Part shown: positions 1 through 6,483 of the stretch, piece after piece
Position numbering within the stretch: position 1 is the first letter of the stretch
Layout: every line of letters begins with the position of its first letter
Notes under the pieces: model-generated
The model's input: only the letters and a program-made list of their open reading frames with translations
Told to the model about the DNA's origin: nothing
Database searches by the model: none
Source: Microvirga makkahensis
GTDB taxonomy: Bacteria > Pseudomonadota > Alphaproteobacteria > Rhizobiales > Beijerinckiaceae
Direction of reading: 5' to 3'
DNA length: 40,745 bases
NCBI RefSeq assembly: GCF_009830105.1
Contig: NZ_WURB01000033.1
Span: forward strand, 1-40,745
Program-made: the position numbers and the translations under genes

Positions 1-2
1 CC

Positions 3-581
3 ACCTCGGACTACGACCGTGAGAAGCTCCAGGAGCGCCTCGCCAAGCTCGCGGGCGGCGTCGCGGTGATCCGCGTCGGCGGCGCCACCGAGGTCGAGGT
101 GAAGGAGAAGAAGGACCGCGTCGACGACGCTCTGAACGCCACCCGCGCTGCGGTGGAAGAGGGCATCGTCCCCGGCGGCGGCACGGCTCTGCTGCGCGCC
201 AAGGCTGCGGTCGCCAAGATCACGAGCGACAATGCCGACGTGAAGGCGGGCATCAACATCGTGCTGCGCGCTCTCGAGGCTCCGCTCCGTCAGATCGCCG
301 AGAATGCTGGTGTCGAGGGCTCGATCGTGGTCGGCAAGATCGTCGAGAACAATGCCGACACCTTCGGCTTCAACGCTCAGACGGAAGAGTTCGTGGACAT
401 GCTCCAGGCCGGTATCGTCGATCCGGCGAAGGTCGTCCGCACGGCTCTCCAGGACGCGGCCTCCGTGGCCGGCCTCCTCGTCACCACCGAGGCCATGGTC
501 GCCGACGCTCCCAAGCGGGAGAGCGGCGCTCCGGCCATGCCCGGCGGCGGCATGGGCGGCATGGGCGGCATGGACTTCTAA
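3..581 (+). CDS. groL: Chaperonin GroEL (60 kDa), C-terminal part
   Basis: The reading frame is already open at the window edge, so only the last 192 residues of a protein that is normally about 545 residues long are present. The segment covers the end of the apical domain, the return intermediate hinge and the C-terminal equatorial domain. The Val-Gly-Gly-Ala-Thr-Glu block, the Glu-Gly-Ile-Val-Pro-Gly-Gly-Gly block and the Gly-Gly-Met repeat tail ending in Met-Asp-Phe are diagnostic of GroEL. With GroES it encloses and refolds non-native proteins in the cytoplasm by an ATP-driven cycle. A strong intrinsic terminator follows about 90 bp after the stop, so this is the end of the groES-groEL transcript. 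Whether it is one of several GroEL paralogues, common in rhizobial relatives, cannot be judged from the fragment. Confidence 0.97.
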   Translation, partial: TSDYDREKLQERLAKLAGGVAVIRVGGATEVEVKEKKDRVDDALNATRAAVEEGIVPGGGTALLRAKAAVAKITSDNADVKAGINIVLRALEAPLRQIAENAGVEGSIVVGKIVENNADTFGFNAQTEEFVDMLQAGIVDPAKVVRTALQDAASVAGLLVTTEAMVADAPKRESGAPAMPGGGMGGMGGMDF

Positions 582-667
582 GCGATCCCTCGGGGCGTCC
601 CGGACGGATCGCGGCGCTCAGCGCCGCGGTACGATCTGGGATCCAGGCCGACATTCGGAAATGAAGA

Positions 668-694
668 AGCCCCGGAGGAAACTCCGGGGCTTTT
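668..694 (+). terminator. Intrinsic terminator of groEL
   Basis: A perfect 10-bp stem (668-677 with 682-691) closes on a GAAA tetraloop (678-681), and its 3' arm runs into a T tract ending at 694. This is a textbook rho-independent terminator on the plus strand, about 90 bp after the groEL stop codon. Confidence 0.9.
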
Positions 695-810
695 CGTGAT
701 CTCGATTCGGTGTCGCGGGAATGCCTGGGAGCATTTCGAAGAACGAACTGGACTGACGGGTGTTTATAAGAGAAGACGGCTAAGTTTCGGCGGCCGGCGA
801 GGGATGACCC

Positions 811-1359
811 GTGAGACCATGCCCCCCTTCATCGTCCAACCTTTGCCGCAAGGTTCCGGCGAGCTTCGCCCTTCTGGCCGCGGCCGTACTCTTCTCCATT
901 GGGGCATTCGCGACGATGGCGCAGCCTTCGCTCCGCAGCCATTCGAGTTCCACCTCCATCCGCACGGCGGATTTCGACGAGAGCGTCCGATGGTATCGGG
1001 ACAAGCTGGGTTTCCGGATGATCGGCTCGACCAGTTTCGTGCAGGGGCGGACCGCGGTTCTGGAGCGGAGCGGATTCCTGCTCGAGATCGCAGAGGTCGA
1101 TCACGTTCCTCACGAAACCGGCGATCCGCAGGGCAGCTCCCCCGGGGTCACGCCGATCCCCGTCATCAGTCTCCTCGTGCCGGACGTGGACAAGGAGATC
1201 ACGCGCCTGCGCAAGGCCGGGGTGGAGGTGCTTCAGGATCCGCAGGACGAGCTCGACGGGCGCTATCGCACCGCGCAGATCCGTGACAACGGGCGCCACC
1301 GGATTGAGCTGCGCGAGCCGATCGACGAAAGCGGCGGCTTCAACCCTACGGGACGCTGA
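811..1359 (+). CDS. VOC (glyoxalase/bleomycin-resistance fold) protein, possibly exported
   Basis: The 182-residue product starts at GTG. From about residue 45 it has the vicinal-oxygen-chelate fold: a strand, then an Asp-Phe-Asp-Glu-Ser-Val-x-Trp-Tyr helix, a Lys-Leu-Gly-Phe turn, a Leu-Leu-Glu-Ile strand and a terminal Arg-Ile-Glu-Leu-Arg-Glu-Pro strand. Such proteins use metal-bound acidic and His residues for isomerase, dioxygenase or resistance chemistry; the substrate cannot be told here. Residues 17-37 are hydrophobic and resemble a signal peptide or membrane anchor, which is unusual for the family. An in-frame ATG at 916 (residue 36) would instead give a normal cytoplasmic protein of about 147 residues. 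Neither start has a clear ribosome binding site, so the exported form is uncertain. No functional partner is evident next to it. Confidence 0.75.
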   Translation: MRPCPPSSSNLCRKVPASFALLAAAVLFSIGAFATMAQPSLRSHSSSTSIRTADFDESVRWYRDKLGFRMIGSTSFVQGRTAVLERSGFLLEIAEVDHVPHETGDPQGSSPGVTPIPVISLLVPDVDKEITRLRKAGVEVLQDPQDELDGRYRTAQIRDNGRHRIELREPIDESGGFNPTGR

Positions 1360-1451
1360 CGAGTTCTCGCGGCGGGTCCGCTGCGGGGGCGCCACGACCG
1401 TGCACGGCTCCTGCCGAGTGACGAGATCGTCGGTCCAGCCTGAAGGAGCAA

Positions 1452-1471
1452 GCGGCCCCGCAAAGGGCCGC
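1452..1471. terminator. GC-rich hairpin between convergent genes
   Basis: A 7-bp perfect stem (1452-1458 with 1465-1471) and a 6-nt loop lie between the convergent VOC and aldo/keto reductase genes. No clear T tract follows on either strand, so this is only a possible bidirectional transcript end. Confidence 0.35.
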
Positions 1472-1486
1472 ATGCGACCGGCGCGG

Positions 1487-2314
1487 TCAGCCGAAGACGG
1501 CGGGGTCGGGGCCTACGCGCCCGCCCTTGTCGTCCATGGATTCGATGATGCGCATGTCGTTGGCATCCAGCTTGAAGTCGAACACGTCGATATTCTCGCG
1601 GATGCGCGACGGCGTAACGGATTTCGGGATCACGACGAAGCCGCTGTCGAGGTGCCAGCGCAGGATCACCTGCGCGGGAGTCTTGCCGTATTTGCGCCCG
1701 ATGGCGGCGAGCTTCTCGTCCGCTACGAGGCTGCCCTGGCCGAGAGGCCCCCAGCATTCCGTGGCGATGCCGTGCTGCGCGTGGAAGGCGCACAGTTCCT
1801 TCTGCTGAAAGCGTGGATGCAGCTCGATCTGGTTGAGAGCGGGAGCGACGCCCGTTTCGTCGATCAGGCGGCGCAGATGCTTCACCTGGAAGTTCGAGAC
1901 GCCGATGGACTTCACGCGCCCCTCCTCCTTCAGGCGGATCAGGGCGCGCCACGCGTCGAGAAATCCTTCGCCGCTGACGCCGGGCCAGTGGATGAGATAG
2001 AGATCGACGAAATCGAGCTTCAGCCGCTTGAGGCTCTCGTCGAAAGCAGACAGCGCTCCATCGTAGCTGCGCCTGTCGTTCCACAGCTTCGTGGTGATGA
2101 AGAGATCGTTGCGCGGAATGTCGGAGGCGGCGAGCGCATGGCCGACGCCTTCCTCGTTCTCGTAGATCGCCGCCGTGTCGATGGAGCGGTAGCCCGCCTT
2201 GATGGCCTCGGTCACGCAGGCGACGGCGTCCTCGTTCGAGACCCGCCAGACGCCATAGCCGAGCTGAGGCATCGTGTTTCCATCGTTCAGGCGAAGGGGT
2301 GGGGTGGTCGGCAT
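1487..2314 (-). CDS. Aldo/keto reductase of the 2,5-diketo-D-gluconate reductase type
   Basis: A 275-residue single-domain NADPH-dependent TIM-barrel reductase that reduces aldehydes or ketones in the cytoplasm. The catalytic tetrad is visible: Asp and Tyr in the Ser-Ile-Asp-Thr-Ala-x-x-Tyr segment near the N-terminus, Lys in Thr-Thr-Lys-Leu-Trp, and His in Leu-Ile-His-Trp-Pro. The Ile-Pro-Lys-Ser and Arg-Ile-x-Glu-Asn motifs near the C-terminus form the NADP pocket. The ATG at 2314 is chosen because an AGGAG site sits just upstream of it. The frame stays open to 2440, but those extra 42 residues are not family-like. The gene is divergent from the flavodoxin-fold gene at 2469, with a palindrome between them. 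Closest characterised relatives are DkgA/DkgB and detoxifying aldehyde reductases; the natural substrate is unknown. Confidence 0.93.
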   Translation of the reverse strand: MPTTPPLRLNDGNTMPQLGYGVWRVSNEDAVACVTEAIKAGYRSIDTAAIYENEEGVGHALAASDIPRNDLFITTKLWNDRRSYDGALSAFDESLKRLKLDFVDLYLIHWPGVSGEGFLDAWRALIRLKEEGRVKSIGVSNFQVKHLRRLIDETGVAPALNQIELHPRFQQKELCAFHAQHGIATECWGPLGQGSLVADEKLAAIGRKYGKTPAQVILRWHLDSGFVVIPKSVTPSRIRENIDVFDFKLDANDMRIIESMDDKGGRVGPDPAVFG

Positions 2315-2359
2315 CGACTGCTCCTGGAGAGGGAAGGGTGAAAGACGGAGCGAAGGCTC

Positions 2360-2371
2360 GTCTCGCGAGAC
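2360..2371. promoter_or_regulatory. 12-bp perfect palindrome between divergent genes (candidate operator)
   Basis: GTCTCGCGAGAC is a perfect 12-bp inverted repeat lying 46 bp upstream of the aldo/keto reductase start and about 100 bp upstream of the flavodoxin-fold gene. Its size and position fit an operator for a dimeric repressor controlling both redox genes. No regulator gene is adjacent, so this is inference. Confidence 0.35.
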
Positions 2372-2468
2372 AGCAAACCGCGACGAGGCCATGGGCTGAG
2401 GGAACCCGTGCAACTTGGCCGGCGTTGCGCAGCTTAACATCGATGCGATCTAGGAACGGGAGCGCCCT

Positions 2469-3548
2469 TTGTCCATCCCTGAAGCAAGAACCGGCACTCC
2501 CAACCCGACGCTCGATGAAACCGAGTTTCGCCGTCGCTTTCTGCAGCAGTTCCAGGATCCTGCCTTCGAGGCCCTGGCCGAGGAGCTGCGACGCATCGCC
2601 GATGCGGCGTGGGACGCCTACAGCCATTATCGCAAGAGCCCGAGGACCCGCAAGGCGGGGCCGGGCTTCGCCGATCCCGATTACGATCTCGCCATCGACT
2701 GGATCGCCGCGAAGGAAGCCATCGACAGGGCGCAGGAGCGGCATGACGATCCCGGGGGACCGTCGCGGTTCCTGCTGATCTCATCCGCATCGCGCAGCGA
2801 GCACACCTGTCCCGGTGAGATGTCGAAGAGCTATCGGCTCATGGACATCGCAAGGCAGGTCATCGCCGATGCGGAGAACGTTGAGGTGGAGGTTCTTGAT
2901 CTCAGCAGGCTGGCGTCCGAATATGGCCGCCACATCCATCCCTGCAAGACCTGCTTCTCGACCGCGGCCGCGCTCTGCCACTGGCCGTGCTCCTGTTATC
3001 CCAACTACTCCCTCGGGCAGGTGCAGGACTGGATGAACGACATCTACCCGAAATGGGTGGAGGCGCACGGGATCATGATCGTCACGCCCGTGAACTGGTA
3101 TCAGGTCTCCTCTCCGTTGAAGCTGATGATGGACCGCCTCGTCTGCGCCGATGGCGGTAACCCGGACCCGACATCGACCCACGGCAAGACGGTGGCCGAA
3201 GCCAAGGAACTGGAGCTGAAGGGATGGGACTATCCCAGGCACCTGTCGGGCCGCTTGTTCTCGGTGGTCGTGCACGGCGATGCCGAGGGGGCGGAGGGCG
3301 TCCGCCGAAGCCTGTCGGACTGGCTGCGGGCCATGGACCTTGCGCCGGCGGGCAACCTCGCCGAGCTCGACCGCTATATCGGCTACTGGAAGCCCTACGC
3401 CACCAGCCACGAGGAACTGGACCGCGATCTCGATGTGCAGGCCGAGATCCGCAACGCCGCCTGGACGCTGCTGGACGCCGTCACGTCGAAGAGGGCAGGG
3501 TACCGGGCCAAGACCGGGGAGCGCCTGCAGGAGCCGCGTCAGAAATAA
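2469..3548 (+). CDS. Flavodoxin-fold NAD(P)H-dependent oxidoreductase with Cys-rich loop
   Basis: A 359-residue product if it starts at the TTG at 2469; there is no good upstream ATG in frame. Residues 1-97 form an acidic helical extension of unknown role. From about residue 100 there is a flavodoxin-like FMN-binding fold: a Leu-Leu-Ile-Ser-Ser-Ala-Ser phosphate loop, the Ile-Val-Thr-Pro-Val-Asn-Trp-Tyr strand around the flavin, then a Met-Met-Asp-Arg-Leu-Val segment. Between them lie five cysteines (C159, C162, C170, C174, C176). Family members transfer electrons from NAD(P)H to quinones, azo dyes, Fe(III) or chromate, and the Cys loop could bind iron-sulfur or zinc. The gene is divergent from an aldo/keto reductase. 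Its exact start and its electron acceptor are uncertain. Confidence 0.85.
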   Translation: MSIPEARTGTPNPTLDETEFRRRFLQQFQDPAFEALAEELRRIADAAWDAYSHYRKSPRTRKAGPGFADPDYDLAIDWIAAKEAIDRAQERHDDPGGPSRFLLISSASRSEHTCPGEMSKSYRLMDIARQVIADAENVEVEVLDLSRLASEYGRHIHPCKTCFSTAAALCHWPCSCYPNYSLGQVQDWMNDIYPKWVEAHGIMIVTPVNWYQVSSPLKLMMDRLVCADGGNPDPTSTHGKTVAEAKELELKGWDYPRHLSGRLFSVVVHGDAEGAEGVRRSLSDWLRAMDLAPAGNLAELDRYIGYWKPYATSHEELDRDLDVQAEIRNAAWTLLDAVTSKRAGYRAKTGERLQEPRQK

Positions 3549-3589
3549 GCGGGGACATGACGGCGCGGCGGATCTGTTCAGGGACCACG

Positions 3590-3614
3590 AAAAAGGCCGG
3601 GCGATTGCCCGGCC
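3590..3614 (-). terminator. Intrinsic terminator of the metNIQ operon
   Basis: An 8-bp perfect stem (3595-3602 with 3607-3614) with a 4-nt loop is followed on the minus strand by five T residues. It lies 24 bp past the metQ stop. The plus strand after it is only weakly T-rich, but it may also help end the convergent flavoprotein transcript. Confidence 0.85.
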
Positions 3615-3637
3615 TCTTGTCGATCATGCCGCGGCGC

Positions 3638-4423
3638 TTACCAGCTCGTGAGAACGGCGCCTTTGAACTTCTCCTCGACGAACTTCTTCACCTCGGGAGA
3701 GCGATAGGACTCGACGAGGGCCTTCACCCACGGCTTGTCCTTGTCCTCGGCGCGCACGGCGATGACGTTGACATAGGGACCCTTCGGGTTCTCGCGGGTC
3801 AGGGCGTCCTTGACCGGGTCGAGACCGGCCTGGGTGGCGTAATTGGTGTTGATGACGGCGGCGTCGACGTCGTCGAGCACGCGCGGAGCCTGGGCCGCGT
3901 CGATCTCCGTGAACTTCAGGTCCTTGGTGTTGGCCGTGATGTCCAGGATCGTCGGCTTGAAGCCCACGCCGTCCTTCAGCTTGATCAGGCCCTTGTCCTG
4001 CAGCAGCAGGAGCGCGCGGCCGCCATTGGTCGGGTCGTTCGGGATCGCGATGCGTGCGCCGTCGGGCAGCGCGTCGAAGGCCTTGTGCTTCTTGGAATAG
4101 ATCCCGATCGGGAAGTTCACGGTCTGCGCCACGGTCTCGATCTTGTAGCCGCGGTTTTCCTTCTGGTTGTCCAGATAGGGCTGATGCTGGAAGGAGTTGG
4201 CCTCCAGCTCGCCCGAGGCCAGGGCCTCGTTCGGTACCACGTAGTCGGAGAACTCGACGATCTTGAGGTCGAGGCCCTTCTTAGCCGCGATGGGCTTCAC
4301 GGCTTCGAGGATCTGCGCGTGCGGGCCGGGCGTGGCGCCGATGCGGATGGTCTGCGTCTGCGCGGCGGCGGGCAGGGCGGCGAGGGAGAGCAGGGCGACG
4401 AGGCCCAGTTTCTTCAAGGACAT
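3638..4423 (-). CDS. metQ: MetQ/NlpA-family methionine-binding protein
   Basis: A 261-residue periplasmic substrate-binding protein of the D/L-methionine ABC importer. After the signal peptide (residues 1-21) come the family hallmarks: Ile-Gly-Ala-Thr-Pro-Gly-Pro-His near the N-terminus, Asn-Ser-Phe-Gln-His-Gln-Pro-Tyr-Leu, and Ala-Ala-Val-Ile-Asn-Thr-Asn-Tyr in the second lobe. The signal peptide ends in Leu-Pro-Ala-Ala-Ala-Gln and contains no cysteine. The protein should therefore be cut by signal peptidase I and be soluble, unlike the lipid-anchored E. coli MetQ. It is the last gene of metN-metI-metQ, 40 bp after metI, and a strong terminator follows. The specificity for methionine rests on family membership and on the complete operon. 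Confidence 0.95.
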   Translation of the reverse strand: MSLKKLGLVALLSLAALPAAAQTQTIRIGATPGPHAQILEAVKPIAAKKGLDLKIVEFSDYVVPNEALASGELEANSFQHQPYLDNQKENRGYKIETVAQTVNFPIGIYSKKHKAFDALPDGARIAIPNDPTNGGRALLLLQDKGLIKLKDGVGFKPTILDITANTKDLKFTEIDAAQAPRVLDDVDAAVINTNYATQAGLDPVKDALTRENPKGPYVNVIAVRAEDKDKPWVKALVESYRSPEVKKFVEEKFKGAVLTSW

Positions 4424-4463
4424 GTGGGTACTCCTGGTGAGAGGTCCTGATGGGAAAGAATGA

Positions 4464-5129
4464 TCAGCCGTGACGGATGCGCTTGTTGAGGCGGCGGGCG
4501 AGGCGGTCGCCGATGCTCTGCACGGCCTGCACGAGCACGATCAGCACCAAGACTACGGCCAGCATCATCTCCGGCATGAAGCGCTGGTAGCCGTAGCGGA
4601 TGCCGAGATCGCCGAGCCCACCGCCGCCCACCGCGCCCACCATGGCCGAGAAGCCGAGAAGAGAGACGATGGCGAGCGTCAGGCCGAGCACGATGCCGGG
4701 CAGCGCTTCCGGGATGAGAACCTTCAGCACGATCTGCAGCGGGCTCGCGCCGAAGGCGCGCGCCGCCTCCACGAGGCCCTGATCGACCTCGCGGATGGCG
4801 CCTTCGATGAGGCGCGCAATGAACGGCGCCGCGGCGATGGTCAGCGGCACGATGGCCGCGTTGGTGCCGATGGAGGTGCCCGCGATCAGGCGGGTGAACG
4901 GGATGATTGCGACGACGAGGATGATGAAGGGCGTCGAGCGGGTGGCGTTGACGATCACGCCGAGCACGCGGTTCACCCAGGGGGCGGCGAACAATTCGCC
5001 CTTGCCGCTGGTGGCGAGAAACACGCCGAGCGGCAGCCCGAAGAGCGTGGCGATCAGCGCCGAGACGGCGACCATGTAGAGCGTTTCGCCGGTGGAGCTG
5101 GCGATGAGGCGGATCATCTCAGGCGACAT
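4464..5129 (-). CDS. metI: Methionine ABC transporter permease MetI
   Basis: A 221-residue inner-membrane permease with about five transmembrane helices, the usual MetI length. The cytoplasmic coupling loop Glu-Ala-Ala-Arg-Ala-Phe-Gly-Ala-Ser-Pro, followed by Ile-Pro-Glu-Ala-Leu-Pro-Gly-Ile, is the EAA motif that docks on the ATPase. A homodimer of MetI pairs with a MetN dimer and receives methionine from MetQ. Its start codon lies inside the 3' end of metN (11-bp overlap), which indicates translational coupling. The long Leu/Val/Ile stretch near the C-terminus is the last membrane helix and is followed by a short basic tail. Confidence 0.96.
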   Translation of the reverse strand: MSPEMIRLIASSTGETLYMVAVSALIATLFGLPLGVFLATSGKGELFAAPWVNRVLGVIVNATRSTPFIILVVAIIPFTRLIAGTSIGTNAAIVPLTIAAAPFIARLIEGAIREVDQGLVEAARAFGASPLQIVLKVLIPEALPGIVLGLTLAIVSLLGFSAMVGAVGGGGLGDLGIRYGYQRFMPEMMLAVVLVLIVLVQAVQSIGDRLARRLNKRIRHG

Positions 5130-6213
5130 GGCCGAGCACCTCCGTGTCGAGACCGTGAAGTTTCAGGAATTCGAGGGTCTGCCGTGCGGAAGCTTCCGGC
5201 ACGCTCACGACGAGGGTGCCGAAGGGACGGCCGGCGATCTCGTCCACCGCTCCGGAGAGGATGTTGGCCTCGATGCCGTGCTCGCGCGCGAGGCGCGCCA
5301 GAACCGGGTCCGTCGCGTGCGGTCCGCGGAAGCCGATGCGGATCACCGCCTGGCTGTCGGGGGTCGCCTCCTTGCGCAGCCGTTTCTGCACGTAGGGGGG
5401 CAGGGCGCGTCCGGCCTCGTCGCCGAGGAAGGAGCGTGTCACTTCATGCTGCGGGCGGGTGAACACCTCGAACACGTCGCCCTGCTCGACGATGCGTCCG
5501 CCCTCGATCACCGCGACCTCGCGGGCGATGTTGCGGATCACCGCCATCTCGTGAGTGATGAGCAGAATGGTGAGGCCGAGCTCCTCGTTGATGCGCGAGA
5601 GCAGGTCGAGAATGGAGCGGGTGGTCTCCGGGTCGAGCGCGGAGGTCGCCTCGTCCGAGAGCAGAACCTTGGGCTTCGTGGCAAGCGCGCGGGCGATGCC
5701 GACGCGCTGCTTCTGCCCGCCCGACAATTCCGACGGATACCGGTTGCGCTTGTCCGATAGACCGACAAGAGCTAACAACTCGTCCACCCGCGCCCTGATC
5801 TCGGCCTTGTCATAGCCCGCAACTTCGAGAGGAAGGGCGATGTTCTCCGCGGCCGTGCGGGAGGAGAGCAGGTTGAAGTGCTGGAAGATCATGCCGATGG
5901 AGCGGCGGGCATGGCGCAGGGCGGATTCCGGCAGCGCCGCGATGTTGGCGCCGTCCACGATCACTTTTCCGGTCGTGGGCTTCTCCAGCCCGTTCACGAG
6001 GCGGATCAGGGTCGACTTGCCGGCGCCCGAGCGGCCGATCACGCCGAGGATCGAGCCCTGCGGGACGGCAAGGTCGATCTCCCGCAGAGCCGTGACGGGC
6101 TGGCCGTCACGGCCGGGGAAGGTCTTCGAGATCTTCTCCAGGCGCACGATGGGCTCCGCCGGGACCAGGCGCTGCGACGGCTGATCGCCGAGATATCCGA
6201 GGGGGGCGTTCAT
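5119..6213 (-). CDS. metN: Methionine ABC transporter ATP-binding protein MetN with NIL domain
   Basis: A 364-residue ATPase that powers methionine uptake. The Walker A motif is Gly-Arg-Ser-Gly-Ala-Gly-Lys-Ser-Thr (residues 60-68), the ABC signature is Leu-Ser-Gly-Gly-Gln-Lys-Gln-Arg, Walker B ends Leu-Leu-Ser-Asp-Glu-Ala-Thr-Ser-Ala-Leu-Asp-Pro, and the switch His is in Ile-Thr-His-Glu-Met. The last 75 or so residues form the NIL (ACT-like) domain, which in characterised MetN proteins binds methionine and inhibits transport when the cell is replete. It is first in the operon, transcribed away from the ABC exporter gene at 6484. A 20-residue N-terminal extension precedes the ATPase core; no later ATG is suitably placed. 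Confidence 0.96.
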   Translation of the reverse strand: MNAPLGYLGDQPSQRLVPAEPIVRLEKISKTFPGRDGQPVTALREIDLAVPQGSILGVIGRSGAGKSTLIRLVNGLEKPTTGKVIVDGANIAALPESALRHARRSIGMIFQHFNLLSSRTAAENIALPLEVAGYDKAEIRARVDELLALVGLSDKRNRYPSELSGGQKQRVGIARALATKPKVLLSDEATSALDPETTRSILDLLSRINEELGLTILLITHEMAVIRNIAREVAVIEGGRIVEQGDVFEVFTRPQHEVTRSFLGDEAGRALPPYVQKRLRKEATPDSQAVIRIGFRGPHATDPVLARLAREHGIEANILSGAVDEIAGRPFGTLVVSVPEASARQTLEFLKLHGLDTEVLGHVA

Positions 6214-6231
6214 AGGGTCGCCTTCGAGTCA

Positions 6232-6255
6232 TCATGTGGTCATGAGGACACATGA
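6232..6255. promoter_or_regulatory. Inverted repeat upstream of metN (candidate operator)
   Basis: TCATGTG and CACATGA form a perfect 7-bp inverted repeat with a 10-nt spacer immediately upstream of metN. A further TCATGAGG lies in the spacer and an ATGAGG after it. The site would lie at or just downstream of the proposed metN promoter, where a repressor could block initiation. I do not recognise a SAM riboswitch here. Confidence 0.35.
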
Positions 6256-6277
6256 GGGATGGCGTTCTCTATGTCAA
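6249..6277 (-). promoter_or_regulatory. Possible metN promoter
   Basis: A perfect -35 hexamer TTGACA (6277-6272, minus strand) is followed 17 nt later by CATGTG, a poor -10. This is the best sigma-70-like match upstream of metN. Confidence 0.35.
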
Positions 6278-6422
6278 CTGAATTGTTCTTTAAAAAGGAT
6301 TTTCGTTCTGAATGGCGTCCTCGCCTTTGTCCGGATGCACAGGGTTCCTCTGCCGCGACATCACAACCCGGAGATCGCCGCTGAGATGCGGACATTTCTC
6401 CTTGCTTTCGCCATGAGCGCGG

Positions 6423-6451
6423 TTGATCGGGCTGCGCTATGTTCCTATGGA
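6423..6451 (+). promoter_or_regulatory. Possible promoter of the SbmA/YddA-like ABC transporter gene
   Basis: TTGATC (6423-6428), a 17-nt spacer and TATGGA (6446-6451) form a plausible sigma-70 promoter. Transcription would begin near 6458. That leaves only the ATG at 6484 usable and argues against the upstream in-frame ATG at 6439. Confidence 0.4.
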
Positions 6452-6483
6452 GCCGAAGAACGGTTCCCCGTCGGGAGAAAAGA

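Noticed and set aside
2315..2440. A 42-residue N-terminal extension of the first aldo/keto reductase
   Set aside because: The region contains the palindrome and lacks family similarity, and AGGAG marks the ATG at 2314.
6214..6483. A SAM riboswitch or other aptamer upstream of metN
   Set aside because: No SAM-I or SAM-II core pattern was recognised; the interval holds only a short inverted repeat and promoter-like elements.
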